Assembly (NCBI RefSeq): GCF_001590605.1
Contig: NZ_CP014504.1
Coordinates: 4,712,001-4,776,000, forward strand
Origin: Pedobacter cryoconitis
Lineage (GTDB): Bacteria; Bacteroidota; Bacteroidia; Sphingobacteriales; Sphingobacteriaceae
Length of the DNA: 64,000 bases
Direction: 5' to 3'
Under the pieces are notes generated by a model. That model was not told the DNA's origin. It did no database searches and worked only from the letters and a program-made list of their open reading frames with translations. A program made the translations under genes and the position numbers. The first letter of the stretch is position 1. Every line of letters starts with the position of its first letter. Of this stretch, positions 42,844-52,318 are shown piece by piece.

Positions 42844-43602
42844 ATGAATGTATTAATCATAGAGGATGAAAAACTGAATGCCATACGCCTGCAAAAGATA
42901 CTACTTGAAATAGATAGCCATACTGAGATTGTTGCCACACTGGATACGATCGCAGATAGTGTCCAATGGCTGCGTTCAAATCCGCATCCTAACTTGATTT
43001 TAATGGATGTGCGCCTTGCAGACGGTATTTGTTTTGAAATATTCTCTAAAGTTGAGATTACTGTTCCTGTTATTTTTACGACTGCCTATGATGAATATGC
43101 ACTACGTGCTTTTAAGGTAAACAGTATTGATTACCTGTTAAAACCAATAGACATTGATGAATTAAGAGGCAGCATTTCTAAATTCAAGCAACAACACACG
43201 CAGAAAATATCTTCCGGAACAATTGAAGAGGTTGTTGCTATTATAAAAAAACAAAATCCAAATTACCGTTCCCGTTTTCTAATTCCATATCGTGATGGCT
43301 ACAAGACCATTATGGTTCCAGATATTGCTTATTTTTACTCTGAGAACAAGATCACGAATATCGTTACCCGCGATGCGAAAGAACAAGCTGTATCTTATAC
43401 AATGGATGAACTTGAAGAGCAACTAGACCCGGCAATATTTTTTCGTGCTAACCGGCAATACCTGATCAACATCAAAAGTCTGGAGAGTATACACAACTAT
43501 TTCAATGGCAAATTAAAACTTATCCTGGTTCCTGCAGCAGCGGCCGATATTCATATCAGTAAGGAAAAGGCAAGTCAGTTTAAGAAATGGCTGGATAGCT
43601 GA
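42844..43602 (+). CDS. LytTR-family response regulator
   Basis: Transcription regulator partner of the kinase just upstream. Residues 1-125 are the receiver: acidic cluster IIEDEK near residue 7, phosphoacceptor Asp in LILMDVRLADG (about residue 56), FTTAYDEYALRAFKVNSIDYLLKP with the Thr and Lys signatures. Residues about 140-250 are the LytTR DNA-binding domain (RFLIPYRDGYKTIMVPDIAYFYSE, then FFRANRQYLINIKSL). It is followed, after a 156-base gap, by the RND efflux genes on the same strand, which are the most likely targets. Confidence 0.93.
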   Translation: MNVLIIEDEKLNAIRLQKILLEIDSHTEIVATLDTIADSVQWLRSNPHPNLILMDVRLADGICFEIFSKVEITVPVIFTTAYDEYALRAFKVNSIDYLLKPIDIDELRGSISKFKQQHTQKISSGTIEEVVAIIKKQNPNYRSRFLIPYRDGYKTIMVPDIAYFYSENKITNIVTRDAKEQAVSYTMDELEEQLDPAIFFRANRQYLINIKSLESIHNYFNGKLKLILVPAAAADIHISKEKASQFKKWLDS

Positions 43603-43758
43603 TTCAGTCGTACTGAAAGTTGTTTCATCTGTCAATAAAGCGTTCTCAGTTATTTCTTCTCCCTCATTTTGTGACTTAAACCATAAAATTGCATCGTTGT
43701 AATCTGTATTTATTAAGCAATATAGGTTCCCGCAATTTATGCAAATCCTATCACACTC

Positions 43759-44934
43759 ATGAAAGTTGAAAACAAATCTCTTCTGTTAAGAAGACCAGGC
43801 CTTTTATTTTGTACAGCACTGCTCCTTACTTCTTTATTCAGTTGCCGCTCCGCTAACGAAAACACGGGTACCCAAGAAGCTCCACCAACAATACCCGTTA
43901 TCACACTGACAAATTCTACAGCAACGACTACTAAAGATTATACAGGTACCCTTGAAGGAAAGGTAAATGTTGAAATCAGGCCTCAGGTAGAGGGCTATCT
44001 TGACAAGGTTTACGTTGATGAAGGTGCATTTGTGCAGGCAGGCGAATTATTATTTAAAATTAACGATCAGCCTTACCAGCAGCAATTCAATAATGCCGTT
44101 GCCGTTATGCATGCCGCAGAAGCAGCATTAAGCAATACACAGCTGGAAATAGATAAGGTTATCCCCCTGGTTAAAAGTAACGTAGTCTCTGCTATACAGC
44201 TTAAAACAGTGCAGGCAGCCCATAATGTAGCAAAAGCAAATCTGGAACAGGCAAAAGCAGCAGTAGGGTCAGCAAAGATCAATCTGGGGTTCACAAAAAT
44301 TAAAGCCCCAGTAAGTGGCTTCATCGGCAGAATTCCACGCAGGTTAGGCAGTTTAGTTGGCCGGAATGATCAGCAGCCTTTAACGACGCTTTCAGATGTA
44401 CATGAAATCTATGCTTACTTCTCTATTGGCGAAAGCGACTTTATCAATTTCAAATCACAGTTTCCAGGTAAAACACTGACCGAAAAAATAAAGCAGATCC
44501 CGCCGGTTTCTTTACTCCTTGCAGATAATACTATTTATACACATCAGGGACGTATCAGTATGGTTGATGGACAATTCGATAAGAATACAGGGTCTATTAT
44601 GCTGAGGGCAACATTTCCGAATGCAGATGGCTTGTTACGTGCAGGAAATACCGGAAAGATCAGAATTGATCAGCTTCACCAAAGTTCTCTATTAGTCCCT
44701 CAGGCTTCAACGCTGGAACTTCAGAATAAAGTCTTTGTCTACAAACTAGCGGACAGCAACAAGCTCAGCAGAGTAATGATTGACATTGCGGGTAAAAGTG
44801 GTGCAGACTACATTATCAAAGATGGTTTAAAGCCTGGTGACAAGATCGTATCCGTTGGACTAGACCGCCTGCATGAAGGTATGGTTATCAATCCAGGTTC
44901 TTCAAAGGTTCCTTCAAAAGCTGCAAAACAATAA
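43759..44934 (+). CDS. RND efflux periplasmic adaptor (lipoprotein)
   Basis: Membrane-fusion protein linking the RND pump to the outer-membrane channel. 391 residues with a lipoprotein signal (lipobox LFSC, Cys29), a lipoyl/barrel domain starting near RPQVEGYLDKVYVDEGAFVQ (residues about 75-94), an alpha-hairpin (about residues 110-175) with TQLEIDKVIPLVKSN and NLEQAKAAVGSAKI, and a beta-barrel region with KIKAPVSGFIGRIPRR. It is AcrA/MexA-like. 53 bases separate it from the RND pump, so they form one operon. Confidence 0.95.
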   Translation: MKVENKSLLLRRPGLLFCTALLLTSLFSCRSANENTGTQEAPPTIPVITLTNSTATTTKDYTGTLEGKVNVEIRPQVEGYLDKVYVDEGAFVQAGELLFKINDQPYQQQFNNAVAVMHAAEAALSNTQLEIDKVIPLVKSNVVSAIQLKTVQAAHNVAKANLEQAKAAVGSAKINLGFTKIKAPVSGFIGRIPRRLGSLVGRNDQQPLTTLSDVHEIYAYFSIGESDFINFKSQFPGKTLTEKIKQIPPVSLLLADNTIYTHQGRISMVDGQFDKNTGSIMLRATFPNADGLLRAGNTGKIRIDQLHQSSLLVPQASTLELQNKVFVYKLADSNKLSRVMIDIAGKSGADYIIKDGLKPGDKIVSVGLDRLHEGMVINPGSSKVPSKAAKQ

Positions 44935-44987
44935 TATTAACATTAGCCGGGACAGTTCAATTGTCCGGCATCATTATACAATGAATC

Positions 44988-47900
44988 ATGTTTAAGAAAT
45001 TCATAGAAAGACCCGTATTGGCTACGGTTATCTCCATTTTACTGTTAATACTTGGGTTCTTAAGTATGACAAAACTCCCGGTCACTCAATTTCCTGAGAT
45101 TGCACCACCCAGTGTATTCGTAACAGCGGTATACCCTGGTGCAAATGCAGAAACCGTGGCACGTACCGTTGCCCCTTCTTTAGAAGACGCAATTAATGGG
45201 GTAGAGAATATGACTTATATTAAGTCAACCTCAAGCAATGACGGCTCACTAAGTCTCCAGGTTTATTTTAAACTTGGTACGGATCCCGATCAGGCAGCAG
45301 TGAACGTCCAAAACAGGGTATCACAAGCCATTAGTCAGCTACCAACAGAAGTAGTCCAAATTGGTGTAACCACGCAAAAGCAGCAGAACAGCATGATTAT
45401 GTTCATGTCTATTTATGACGAAAGCAAAAAGTATGACGCTGCATTTGTGGAGAATTATGCGAAGATCAATGTGATCCCTGTGCTTAAAAGGGTTACAGGA
45501 GTTGGTAACGTTACTGTATTCGGAAACAAAGATTATGCGATGCGTATCTGGTTAAACCCAGAACAAATGGCCTCTTATGGTTTAACTCCGCAAGAAGTAA
45601 TGGTAGCTATTCAGGATCAGAATGTAGAAGCAGCTCCGGGAAAATTCGGTGAAGGCAGTAAAGAAGCATTTGAATATGTACTTAAATATAAAGGTAAATC
45701 TAATCAGCCTTTAGGCTTTGAAGAGATGATTATCCGTGCAAATGCAGATGGATCAGTACTGCGTGTAAAAGACGTGGCGAAAGTTGAATTTGGCTCTTAT
45801 ACCTACAGCGGTGACACTTGGGTGAACGGCAAGTTCGGTGCAGGTATGGCAATTTACCAAACCGCAGGATCCAATGCAAACAAAGTACAGGAAGACATCA
45901 ATGAAGCGATGTTGAAACTCTCAAAAACTTTCCCCAAAGGCTTAAAATATGAAACTCCTTTGAGCACAAAAGTTCAACTTGATCAATCGATTTCCCAGGT
46001 AATACATACTTTGATAGAAGCATTTATATTGGTTTTTATCGTGGTATTTATTTTCCTTCAGGACTTCAGATCGACCTTGATTCCCGCTATTGCTGTGCCG
46101 GTAGCAATTATTGGAACATTCTTTTTTATGCAATTATTCGGATTCTCGATTAACTTGTTAACATTGTTTGCCCTGGTACTTGCCATTGGAATTGTAGTAG
46201 ATGATGCCATCGTTGTAGTGGAGGCAGTCCATTCAAAAATGGAACATGAGCATCTTGCCGCAAAACCAGCTACTTTATCGGCTATGCACGATATAACCGG
46301 GGCAGTAATCTCCATTACACTGGTTATGGCAGCTGTATTTTTACCAGTAGGTTTCATGGAAGGCCCGACAGGAGTATTCTACAGACAGTTTGCCTTTACC
46401 CTGGCTATTGCTATTGTGATTTCAGCAGTGAATGCGTTGACGCTAAGTCCTGCATTATGTGCATTATTTCTTAAAAACAACCATACCGCCCCTGCTCAAA
46501 AGACAAAGTTCAGCGACCGGTTCTTTACCGCATTTAATACCGGATTTTCAGCAATGACAGATCGGTATATCAAAAGTGTCAAAGTATTGATCCGTTTTAA
46601 ATGGGCAAGTTTTGGTGCATTCGCCTTATTGATGCTTTTAACCTTCTGGATGCTGCGTACTACACCTAAAGGCTTTATTCCTGATGAGGATGGTAGTTTC
46701 ATTGTATTTTCTTTAGCGATGCCAGCAGGGTCTTCTTTAGACCGGACCGGTAAGGCATTGAAGAAAGCCGATAGCATAATTAAAACCATACCCGCCGCTG
46801 AAAGCATTACGAGTATTTCTGGTTTTGATATGTTAAGTTCAGCTAACAGTCCATCATTTGGTGTCGGTTTCATTAAATTAAAAGATCTCGATAAAAGAGG
46901 AGAGGTTAAAAACATTAATGAGATCATCGGTGTGATGAATCAAAAACTCTCTACCATTCTGGAAGGCAGCATATTCGTATTCACCATGCCAACTGTTCCT
47001 GGGTTCGGGAATGTCAGCGGATTGGAATTTGTTTTACAAGACCGTACAGGAGCCAAACTTGACAAATTCAGTGAAATTGCCAGGGGGTTTACCCAGGAAT
47101 TGATGAAGCGTAAAGAAATAGAGGCGGCATTTACTACTTTCAGGACAGATTATCCGCAGCTGGAAATGGAAGTTGATGCTATAAAAGCCAAGCAACTTGG
47201 TGTTAGCATAAAGGAACTGATGGGAGTTATGCAAGCTTATTACGGAAGTATACAAACTTCAGACTTTAACCGGTTTGGCAAATATTACAGAGTAGTTGTG
47301 CAGGCAAACGTAGCTTCAAGAGCGACACCTGAATCGATGAACGGAATATTTGTTAAAAACAATGGTGGCAAGATGGTTCCTGTCAACACCTTAATTAAAT
47401 TAAAAAGGGTTTATGGCCCTGAAACGGTATCCCGTTATAATCTTTTCAATGCGATTAGTATTAATGCAACGACCAAAGCCGGATTCAGTACAGGCGATGC
47501 CATTAATGCGACAGAAGAAGTTGCAGCTAAATATCTTCCTGAAGGTTATAGTTATGAATGGACTGGAATGTCCCTGGAAGAAAAAACCTCTGGTGGACAG
47601 GCAGCGACCGTATTCGGTTTATGTTTACTTTTTGTTTATTTCCTGCTGGCTGCACAATATGAAAGTTATATTTTACCACTAGCAGTTATTCTTTCTGTTC
47701 CGGTAGGTATTCTGGGGGTATTGTTAGCCGTTAATATGGCTGGGCTTGAAAATAACATTTATGTCCAGGTGGCCATGGTCATGCTAATCGGCTTACTGGC
47801 TAAAAATGCGATCCTGATTATTGAATATGCCGTACAAAGGCGGAAGGCAGGAATGACCTTATTAGATTCAGCTCTTGAAGCATCTAAACTCAGACTGCGC

Positions 47901-48119
47901 CCAATCATTATGACCTCTCTTGCATTTATCGTTGGATTGATCCCTTTGATGCGTGCTGTTGGACCATCGGCATTAGGCAACCGTTCCATTGGAACAGGTG
48001 CAGCGGGTGGAATGGTTCTGGGTGTAATACTGGGTATATTTATTATCCCGGTACTCTACGTCGCATTTCAGTATTTACATGAAAAAATAAGTGGTCAGCA
48101 GACCGCAACAGAAAGTTAA
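44988..48119 (+). CDS. RND multidrug efflux permease, HAE-1 family
   Basis: Inner-membrane proton/drug antiporter of the AcrB/MexB family (1043 residues). It starts MFKKFIERPVLATVISILL, then the first porter domain (VTQFPEIAPPSVFVTAVYPGA). The proton-relay Asp pair is in LAIGIVVDDAIVVVEAVH (TM4), and the Lys in TM10 is in GLLAKNAILIIEYAVQRRK. Twelve TM segments and two large periplasmic loops are evident. The C-terminal segment RSIGTGAAGGMVLGVILGI is conserved. Substrates cannot be inferred. It lies between its adaptor and channel genes in a complete pump operon. Confidence 0.97.
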   Translation: MFKKFIERPVLATVISILLLILGFLSMTKLPVTQFPEIAPPSVFVTAVYPGANAETVARTVAPSLEDAINGVENMTYIKSTSSNDGSLSLQVYFKLGTDPDQAAVNVQNRVSQAISQLPTEVVQIGVTTQKQQNSMIMFMSIYDESKKYDAAFVENYAKINVIPVLKRVTGVGNVTVFGNKDYAMRIWLNPEQMASYGLTPQEVMVAIQDQNVEAAPGKFGEGSKEAFEYVLKYKGKSNQPLGFEEMIIRANADGSVLRVKDVAKVEFGSYTYSGDTWVNGKFGAGMAIYQTAGSNANKVQEDINEAMLKLSKTFPKGLKYETPLSTKVQLDQSISQVIHTLIEAFILVFIVVFIFLQDFRSTLIPAIAVPVAIIGTFFFMQLFGFSINLLTLFALVLAIGIVVDDAIVVVEAVHSKMEHEHLAAKPATLSAMHDITGAVISITLVMAAVFLPVGFMEGPTGVFYRQFAFTLAIAIVISAVNALTLSPALCALFLKNNHTAPAQKTKFSDRFFTAFNTGFSAMTDRYIKSVKVLIRFKWASFGAFALLMLLTFWMLRTTPKGFIPDEDGSFIVFSLAMPAGSSLDRTGKALKKADSIIKTIPAAESITSISGFDMLSSANSPSFGVGFIKLKDLDKRGEVKNINEIIGVMNQKLSTILEGSIFVFTMPTVPGFGNVSGLEFVLQDRTGAKLDKFSEIARGFTQELMKRKEIEAAFTTFRTDYPQLEMEVDAIKAKQLGVSIKELMGVMQAYYGSIQTSDFNRFGKYYRVVVQANVASRATPESMNGIFVKNNGGKMVPVNTLIKLKRVYGPETVSRYNLFNAISINATTKAGFSTGDAINATEEVAAKYLPEGYSYEWTGMSLEEKTSGGQAATVFGLCLLFVYFLLAAQYESYILPLAVILSVPVGILGVLLAVNMAGLENNIYVQVAMVMLIGLLAKNAILIIEYAVQRRKAGMTLLDSALEASKLRLRPIIMTSLAFIVGLIPLMRAVGPSALGNRSIGTGAAGGMVLGVILGIFIIPVLYVAFQYLHEKISGQQTATES

Positions 48120-48140
48120 CTGACCTTTAGAAATCGGAAC

Positions 48141-49550
48141 ATGAAACTGAATAAATATATATACTTTTTAGCTTTACCACTGGCGTTATCAGCCTGCAAA
48201 ACCGGAAAAGACTATGTCAGGCCTCAAACTGCCCTGCCCGGACAATTCAACACCACAACTGCAGCTACCGGAACAAGTATCGCAAATATTGCCTATAAGG
48301 ATTTCTTCACAGAGCCTGCCTTAAAGCAATTAATAGACAGTGCAGTACTGCGTAATTTTGACCTTGCTTTTGCCATTAAGAATATAGAAAGTGCCAGAAT
48401 AAGCTTAAAACAGACAAACGCAAGCTTTTTCCCTGATCTTACTCTGCAAGTTAATGCAGCTACTAACAGATCTTCAGATAATAGCATAAACGGAAAAAGT
48501 GCAGCGATGTTTGCCGGATCAAAACATATAGAAGACTACAATGTGAGTTTGGGCTTGTCTTGGGAGGCTGACATCTGGGGGAAAATCGGAAGGCAAAAAG
48601 AAGCCGCACTGGATACTTACCTGCAAACCGGGGCTGCAGCAAGAGCTGTTCAAACCCAGGTTGTAGCGAATGTGGCACAAGGCTTTTTTAATCTGCTGAT
48701 GCTGGATGCTCAACTCGAAATAGCGCATCATAACGTTATCCTGAATGACAGTACTTTAATGGTTATCAGTTTACAAAAAGAAGCAGGACAAGTCAATAGC
48801 CTTGCCGTTCAGCAGGCCGAAGCACAGCGCCTTTCTGCAGCATTGCTTGTTCCACGATTAGAACAGACAATTGCTATCCAGGAAAATGCGTTAAGGACGC
48901 TGGCAGGTGCTTTCCCTTCAAAAGTTGAAAGAAAAGTGAGCCTGACCGCCTTTACTGTACCGGAACATTTGACAACAGGTATTCCTGCAGATATATTAGC
49001 CATCAGACCAGATGTTAAAGCAGCAGAACTAGGTGTTATGGCTGCCAATGCAAGAGTCGGAGCAACCCAGGCGAATATGTATCCTTCGCTAAACATCACA
49101 GCAAGTGGCGGTATCAATGCCTTTAAGGCAAGTAACTGGTTTAATATTCCTGGTTCGTTATTCGGTACAGTAGCAGGAGGATTAACACAGCCAATTTTTC
49201 AGCGCCGTCAATTAAAAACACAATTTGAGCTCGCCAAAGTAGAGAAAGACAAAGCTGTTATAGAATTTAAGAGGGCTGTACTTAATGCAGTAACAGAAGT
49301 TACTGACGCCATGGTTAAGCTTGAAAAGCTAAAAAAACAACGCGAACTAGAGGAATCAAGAGTACAAACTTTAAAGCAGGCCATTAAAAATGCAGATATG
49401 CTTTTCAAAAATGGGATGGCAAATTATCTGGAGATAATTACTGCGCAAAGTAACGTATTACAGAGTGAATTGAACCTCATGGACATAGAACGTCAGCAGC
49501 TCAGTGCAATGGTAGATCTTTACCGCTCACTAGGCGGAGGATGGAATTAG
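48141..49550 (+). CDS. Outer-membrane efflux channel (TolC/OprM, NodT family)
   Basis: Outer-membrane channel lipoprotein of the NodT/OprM group, 469 residues. The lipobox is LSAC (Cys19) followed by KTGKDYVRPQT. It has two OEP repeats, each with long helices: the first (about residues 60-250) contains SLGLSWEADIWGKIGRQKEA, and the second SLNITASGGINA and SLFGTVAGGLTQPIFQRRQL. The helix pattern (EVTDAMVKLEKLKKQREL) completes the barrel-tunnel. It completes a tripartite RND pump with the two upstream genes; 21 bases separate it from the permease. Confidence 0.96.
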   Translation: MKLNKYIYFLALPLALSACKTGKDYVRPQTALPGQFNTTTAATGTSIANIAYKDFFTEPALKQLIDSAVLRNFDLAFAIKNIESARISLKQTNASFFPDLTLQVNAATNRSSDNSINGKSAAMFAGSKHIEDYNVSLGLSWEADIWGKIGRQKEAALDTYLQTGAAARAVQTQVVANVAQGFFNLLMLDAQLEIAHHNVILNDSTLMVISLQKEAGQVNSLAVQQAEAQRLSAALLVPRLEQTIAIQENALRTLAGAFPSKVERKVSLTAFTVPEHLTTGIPADILAIRPDVKAAELGVMAANARVGATQANMYPSLNITASGGINAFKASNWFNIPGSLFGTVAGGLTQPIFQRRQLKTQFELAKVEKDKAVIEFKRAVLNAVTEVTDAMVKLEKLKKQRELEESRVQTLKQAIKNADMLFKNGMANYLEIITAQSNVLQSELNLMDIERQQLSAMVDLYRSLGGGWN

Positions 49551-49655
49551 TAGTGTAAAAGCCAGAATTGTTTTAGATATTTGCAGAATAAACATCGCTG
49601 AAATCCTATTTAAAGATCTCCCGATCCTATTACTCTCCTTATCTAAAACAACAAC

Positions 49656-50501
49656 ATGGCAATGCCGGCAACAAAAGAACATGCAAAGAATATCGCACTG
49701 ATAATTTTAGGAACCCTTATTTTCGCTTCGGGTATCAACTACTTTGCTATTCCTAATAAATTGTCTGAAGGAGGGGTTATCGGACTGACCATTGTTGCTT
49801 TCTACTATTTTCATTGGTCCCCTGGTATTTTGAACCTGATTCTGAATGCTATACTAATGGCAATAGGCTATAAGTTACTCGACAAACGCACAATTATTTA
49901 CACGCTGTTTGGTATATTTTTCTCTTCACTATTTCTATTCCTTACAGAAAACACACATCCTCCTTTAACCTCAGATCCACTACTTGCAGCAATATTTGCG
50001 GGTTTATTTGTTGGTGGGGGTATAGGCCTGGTCTTTCTCTCGGGAGGTACCACAGGAGGCTCAGCTATTATTGCAAGGCTATTTCAAAAGCTCTGGGGAT
50101 GGAAACTGGGTACAGCAATGCTCATCGTTGACATTGTCGTAATTGGCCTCTCTACTTTTATTATCGGCCCCGAAAAAACAATGTATACCCTGGTTGCAGT
50201 TTATATTGGTGCCAGAGTCGTAGATTTTATCGTTGAAGGATTTAATACTAAAAAGGCAGTAACTATTATCTCTGCACAATCAGTGATGATTGCTGAAAAA
50301 ATAACCATGGGACTGGTCAGAGGAGCAACCGTTTTACATGGTCATGGCGCATACACCAAAGACCGCAAAGAAGTTATTTATGTAGTAATCAGCAAACCTG
50401 AACTCATCGAATTAAAAACCATGGTACATGAAACAGATCCTGATGCCTTTGTGGTGATCCACGATGTCCATGATGTTTTTGGTAAAGGATTTACCATTTA
50501 A
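49656..50501 (+). CDS. YitT-family membrane protein (DUF2179)
   Basis: A 281-residue membrane protein with about five TM segments (residues 12-210) and a cytoplasmic DUF2179 domain at the C-terminus (MVHETDPDAFVVIHDVHDVFGKGFTI, in part). Family marks are INYFAIPNKLSEGGVIGLTI, PGILNLILNAILMAIGYKLL and FLSGGTTGGSAIIARLFQK. The YitT family's transport substrate is not known. It is transcribed alone, 105 bases after the efflux operon, and converges with the S41 protease gene. Confidence 0.93.
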   Translation: MAMPATKEHAKNIALIILGTLIFASGINYFAIPNKLSEGGVIGLTIVAFYYFHWSPGILNLILNAILMAIGYKLLDKRTIIYTLFGIFFSSLFLFLTENTHPPLTSDPLLAAIFAGLFVGGGIGLVFLSGGTTGGSAIIARLFQKLWGWKLGTAMLIVDIVVIGLSTFIIGPEKTMYTLVAVYIGARVVDFIVEGFNTKKAVTIISAQSVMIAEKITMGLVRGATVLHGHGAYTKDRKEVIYVVISKPELIELKTMVHETDPDAFVVIHDVHDVFGKGFTI

Positions 50502-50525
50502 TAAGATTTGCAGGCCTTTGATGCT

Positions 50526-51923
50526 TTATTTTTTCTCCAAAAGCTCTTGTGCTGCTGTTACCCAATTTTGAGCAGGCGTTAATAAATAGTCTGGCTTAAT
50601 CCCGACGTTATCTATACCAAGCCCCATATCAACTCTTCTGCTGCGGCTTGTCGCATAATGCAGCGCATAAGGCATACAGCTAAAAGAAATATCCCTGACA
50701 TTAGCATAATCCAATACTCCGGCAGAATTTTCTCCCATCACAATGATCTTTTTACTCTGTTTTGCAGTCAAAAGAAATTGCTCAGTAGTTGATCCGCAGC
50801 CCTTATTAATCAAGACCACAATCTTTTTAGGAAAGACTTTAATGCTATCTAACACTAAATCATTATCTGCCCCCAGGCTAATGAACTGGTCTCGGTGAAG
50901 CTGCATATCTTTTATCTTTTCACGGATAAATACTTTCTGGTCTTCGGGAATATCATTCATTTTTAACAGTCCTCTCCATCCTTCCTCGTTATCTTCTGAG
51001 GCCAGGATATCTGGTCCGACAGTCTTAACTTTATTAGTATACAAATAAGGGAGCAAAGGTCTGTAGGAAAAATCGGCACCACCGCCATTATTCCTCAAAT
51101 CAAGAATCAGATTAGGTGTTTTTTCCAGAATTACCTGATTTGCCTGAATTACAGAGTCAATACTTTTAGCATTTCTCTGATTAAAGGTACCAATCTGGAT
51201 ATAAAATGTCTGAGCTGAAAGTGATTTACAAGAAATGTCGTTTGTTAGTATTTTTTCTGTTTTCACGCTTGCTGTACCTTCTCTCTTCCAATCGCCAAAT
51301 GCATTTTGACCCAGCTTCAATGAGACAGATTCCGGTGTATAATATCTATCATAGATGATTCCTTTTAAGCTGGCCTGCTGAGCTTTCAATTCCATCATTA
51401 CAAAACCTGGTTTCCATGCTTTATTTTTAGATTCGAGCACTACACCTGCATAATCACGAAAGCCATTTTCACTTTTGATCAGTGCAACTTTATAAACAGA
51501 GTCTTTACTCCAGTAAATACCCGCTGCTGTTCCCGATTTCTTTAAACTGTCTATATCCTGAGCACTGATCTCCTGTTTTTCAAGACCTGCGATTAACCTG
51601 TCCTGATCTGCATCATATTTCTCTTTAGAAAGCCTGTTGCGCCCAACTTCAATATGCCCATCCTTAAAAAAGCCAATCCATTCGTTTATCAGATTGACAC
51701 AGTAAGCAGGCGAGCTGATCTTTTTAGCTCTTTCCAAAACCTGGGCAGAATATTTTTGATACGCTATTTTAGTTTTAGGGTTTACTTTATCTCTGAACCC
51801 GGCGTAATTCTTTTCAATCTTATGTTGAACATATTGGAATTCTTCTGCGCAATTACAGTCTTGAGAAAAACTGCGGGGTTGGAATAGAAAAAATAGAAGG
51901 AGAGAAACAAGAATTACTTTCAT
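50526..51923 (-). CDS. Secreted S41-family peptidase
   Basis: A 465-residue exported protein (signal peptide MKVILVSLLLFFLFQPRSFS, cleaved before QDCNCAEEF) with a C-terminal S41 (tail-specific protease) domain. The domain starts around LILDLRNNGGG (residues about 270-280), the glycine-rich strand before the active site, followed by the nucleophile region INKGCGSTTEQFLL; the Ser in GST is in the position of the S41 nucleophile. The Lys that completes the dyad is not obvious: GENSAGVLDY stands where many have GxxTxGK. So activity should not be assumed. Residues 30-100 form a Tricorn-like N-terminal part. It has no operon partner. Confidence 0.8.
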   Translation of the reverse strand: MKVILVSLLLFFLFQPRSFSQDCNCAEEFQYVQHKIEKNYAGFRDKVNPKTKIAYQKYSAQVLERAKKISSPAYCVNLINEWIGFFKDGHIEVGRNRLSKEKYDADQDRLIAGLEKQEISAQDIDSLKKSGTAAGIYWSKDSVYKVALIKSENGFRDYAGVVLESKNKAWKPGFVMMELKAQQASLKGIIYDRYYTPESVSLKLGQNAFGDWKREGTASVKTEKILTNDISCKSLSAQTFYIQIGTFNQRNAKSIDSVIQANQVILEKTPNLILDLRNNGGGADFSYRPLLPYLYTNKVKTVGPDILASEDNEEGWRGLLKMNDIPEDQKVFIREKIKDMQLHRDQFISLGADNDLVLDSIKVFPKKIVVLINKGCGSTTEQFLLTAKQSKKIIVMGENSAGVLDYANVRDISFSCMPYALHYATSRSRRVDMGLGIDNVGIKPDYLLTPAQNWVTAAQELLEKK

Positions 51924-52230
51924 ATAGTCTTAACTGGTGTGATTAACCAAATATAATTATATCTACTAAACGAAGGCAGCAGCAATAAAGTGATACCGAA
52001 TAATTCTTTTTCACAGAATGTCTAAAAAGCCAGCTAAACAACAAGAAATTCAATTAAAAATCGATAAACTTAATTAATCGGACAATTCTATTCAGATCTT
52101 CTCCTGAAGTCTATTCAATTGAATCAGAATAATATATTTCAATATTGTTATATTAATAAATTTATAAAGAAATTCACCAGCTAATATATCAAATACGCAA
52201 AATAACAACTGCATTTATTATTAAATAATA

Positions 52231-52298
52231 TAAATATTAAATATAATTATTTAATATTTAATATTGTTACATTTATTTTAGTGTCAAATACCTGACAC
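52231..52298 (+). promoter_or_regulatory. AT-rich dyad and GTGTCA-N6-TGACAC operator candidate
   Basis: In the 395-base AT-rich gap before the 52319 gene, TAAATATTAAAT / ATTTAATATTTA (52231-52242 and 52249-52260) forms a perfect 12-bp dyad, and GTGTCA / TGACAC (52281-52286 and 52293-52298) a 6-bp dyad 20 bases before the ATG. The second has the size of a regulator half-site pair. A near -7 (TACATTTA at 52269-52276) lies between. Upstream (51924-52230) I see no gene. Confidence 0.35.
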
Positions 52299-52318
52299 AC
52301 AACAACCTAACCAAACCT

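Noticed and set aside
46058..46927. Minus-strand frames of 99 and 143 codons inside the RND permease gene
   Set aside because: Antisense shadows of a well-conserved permease; no start signals or family motifs.
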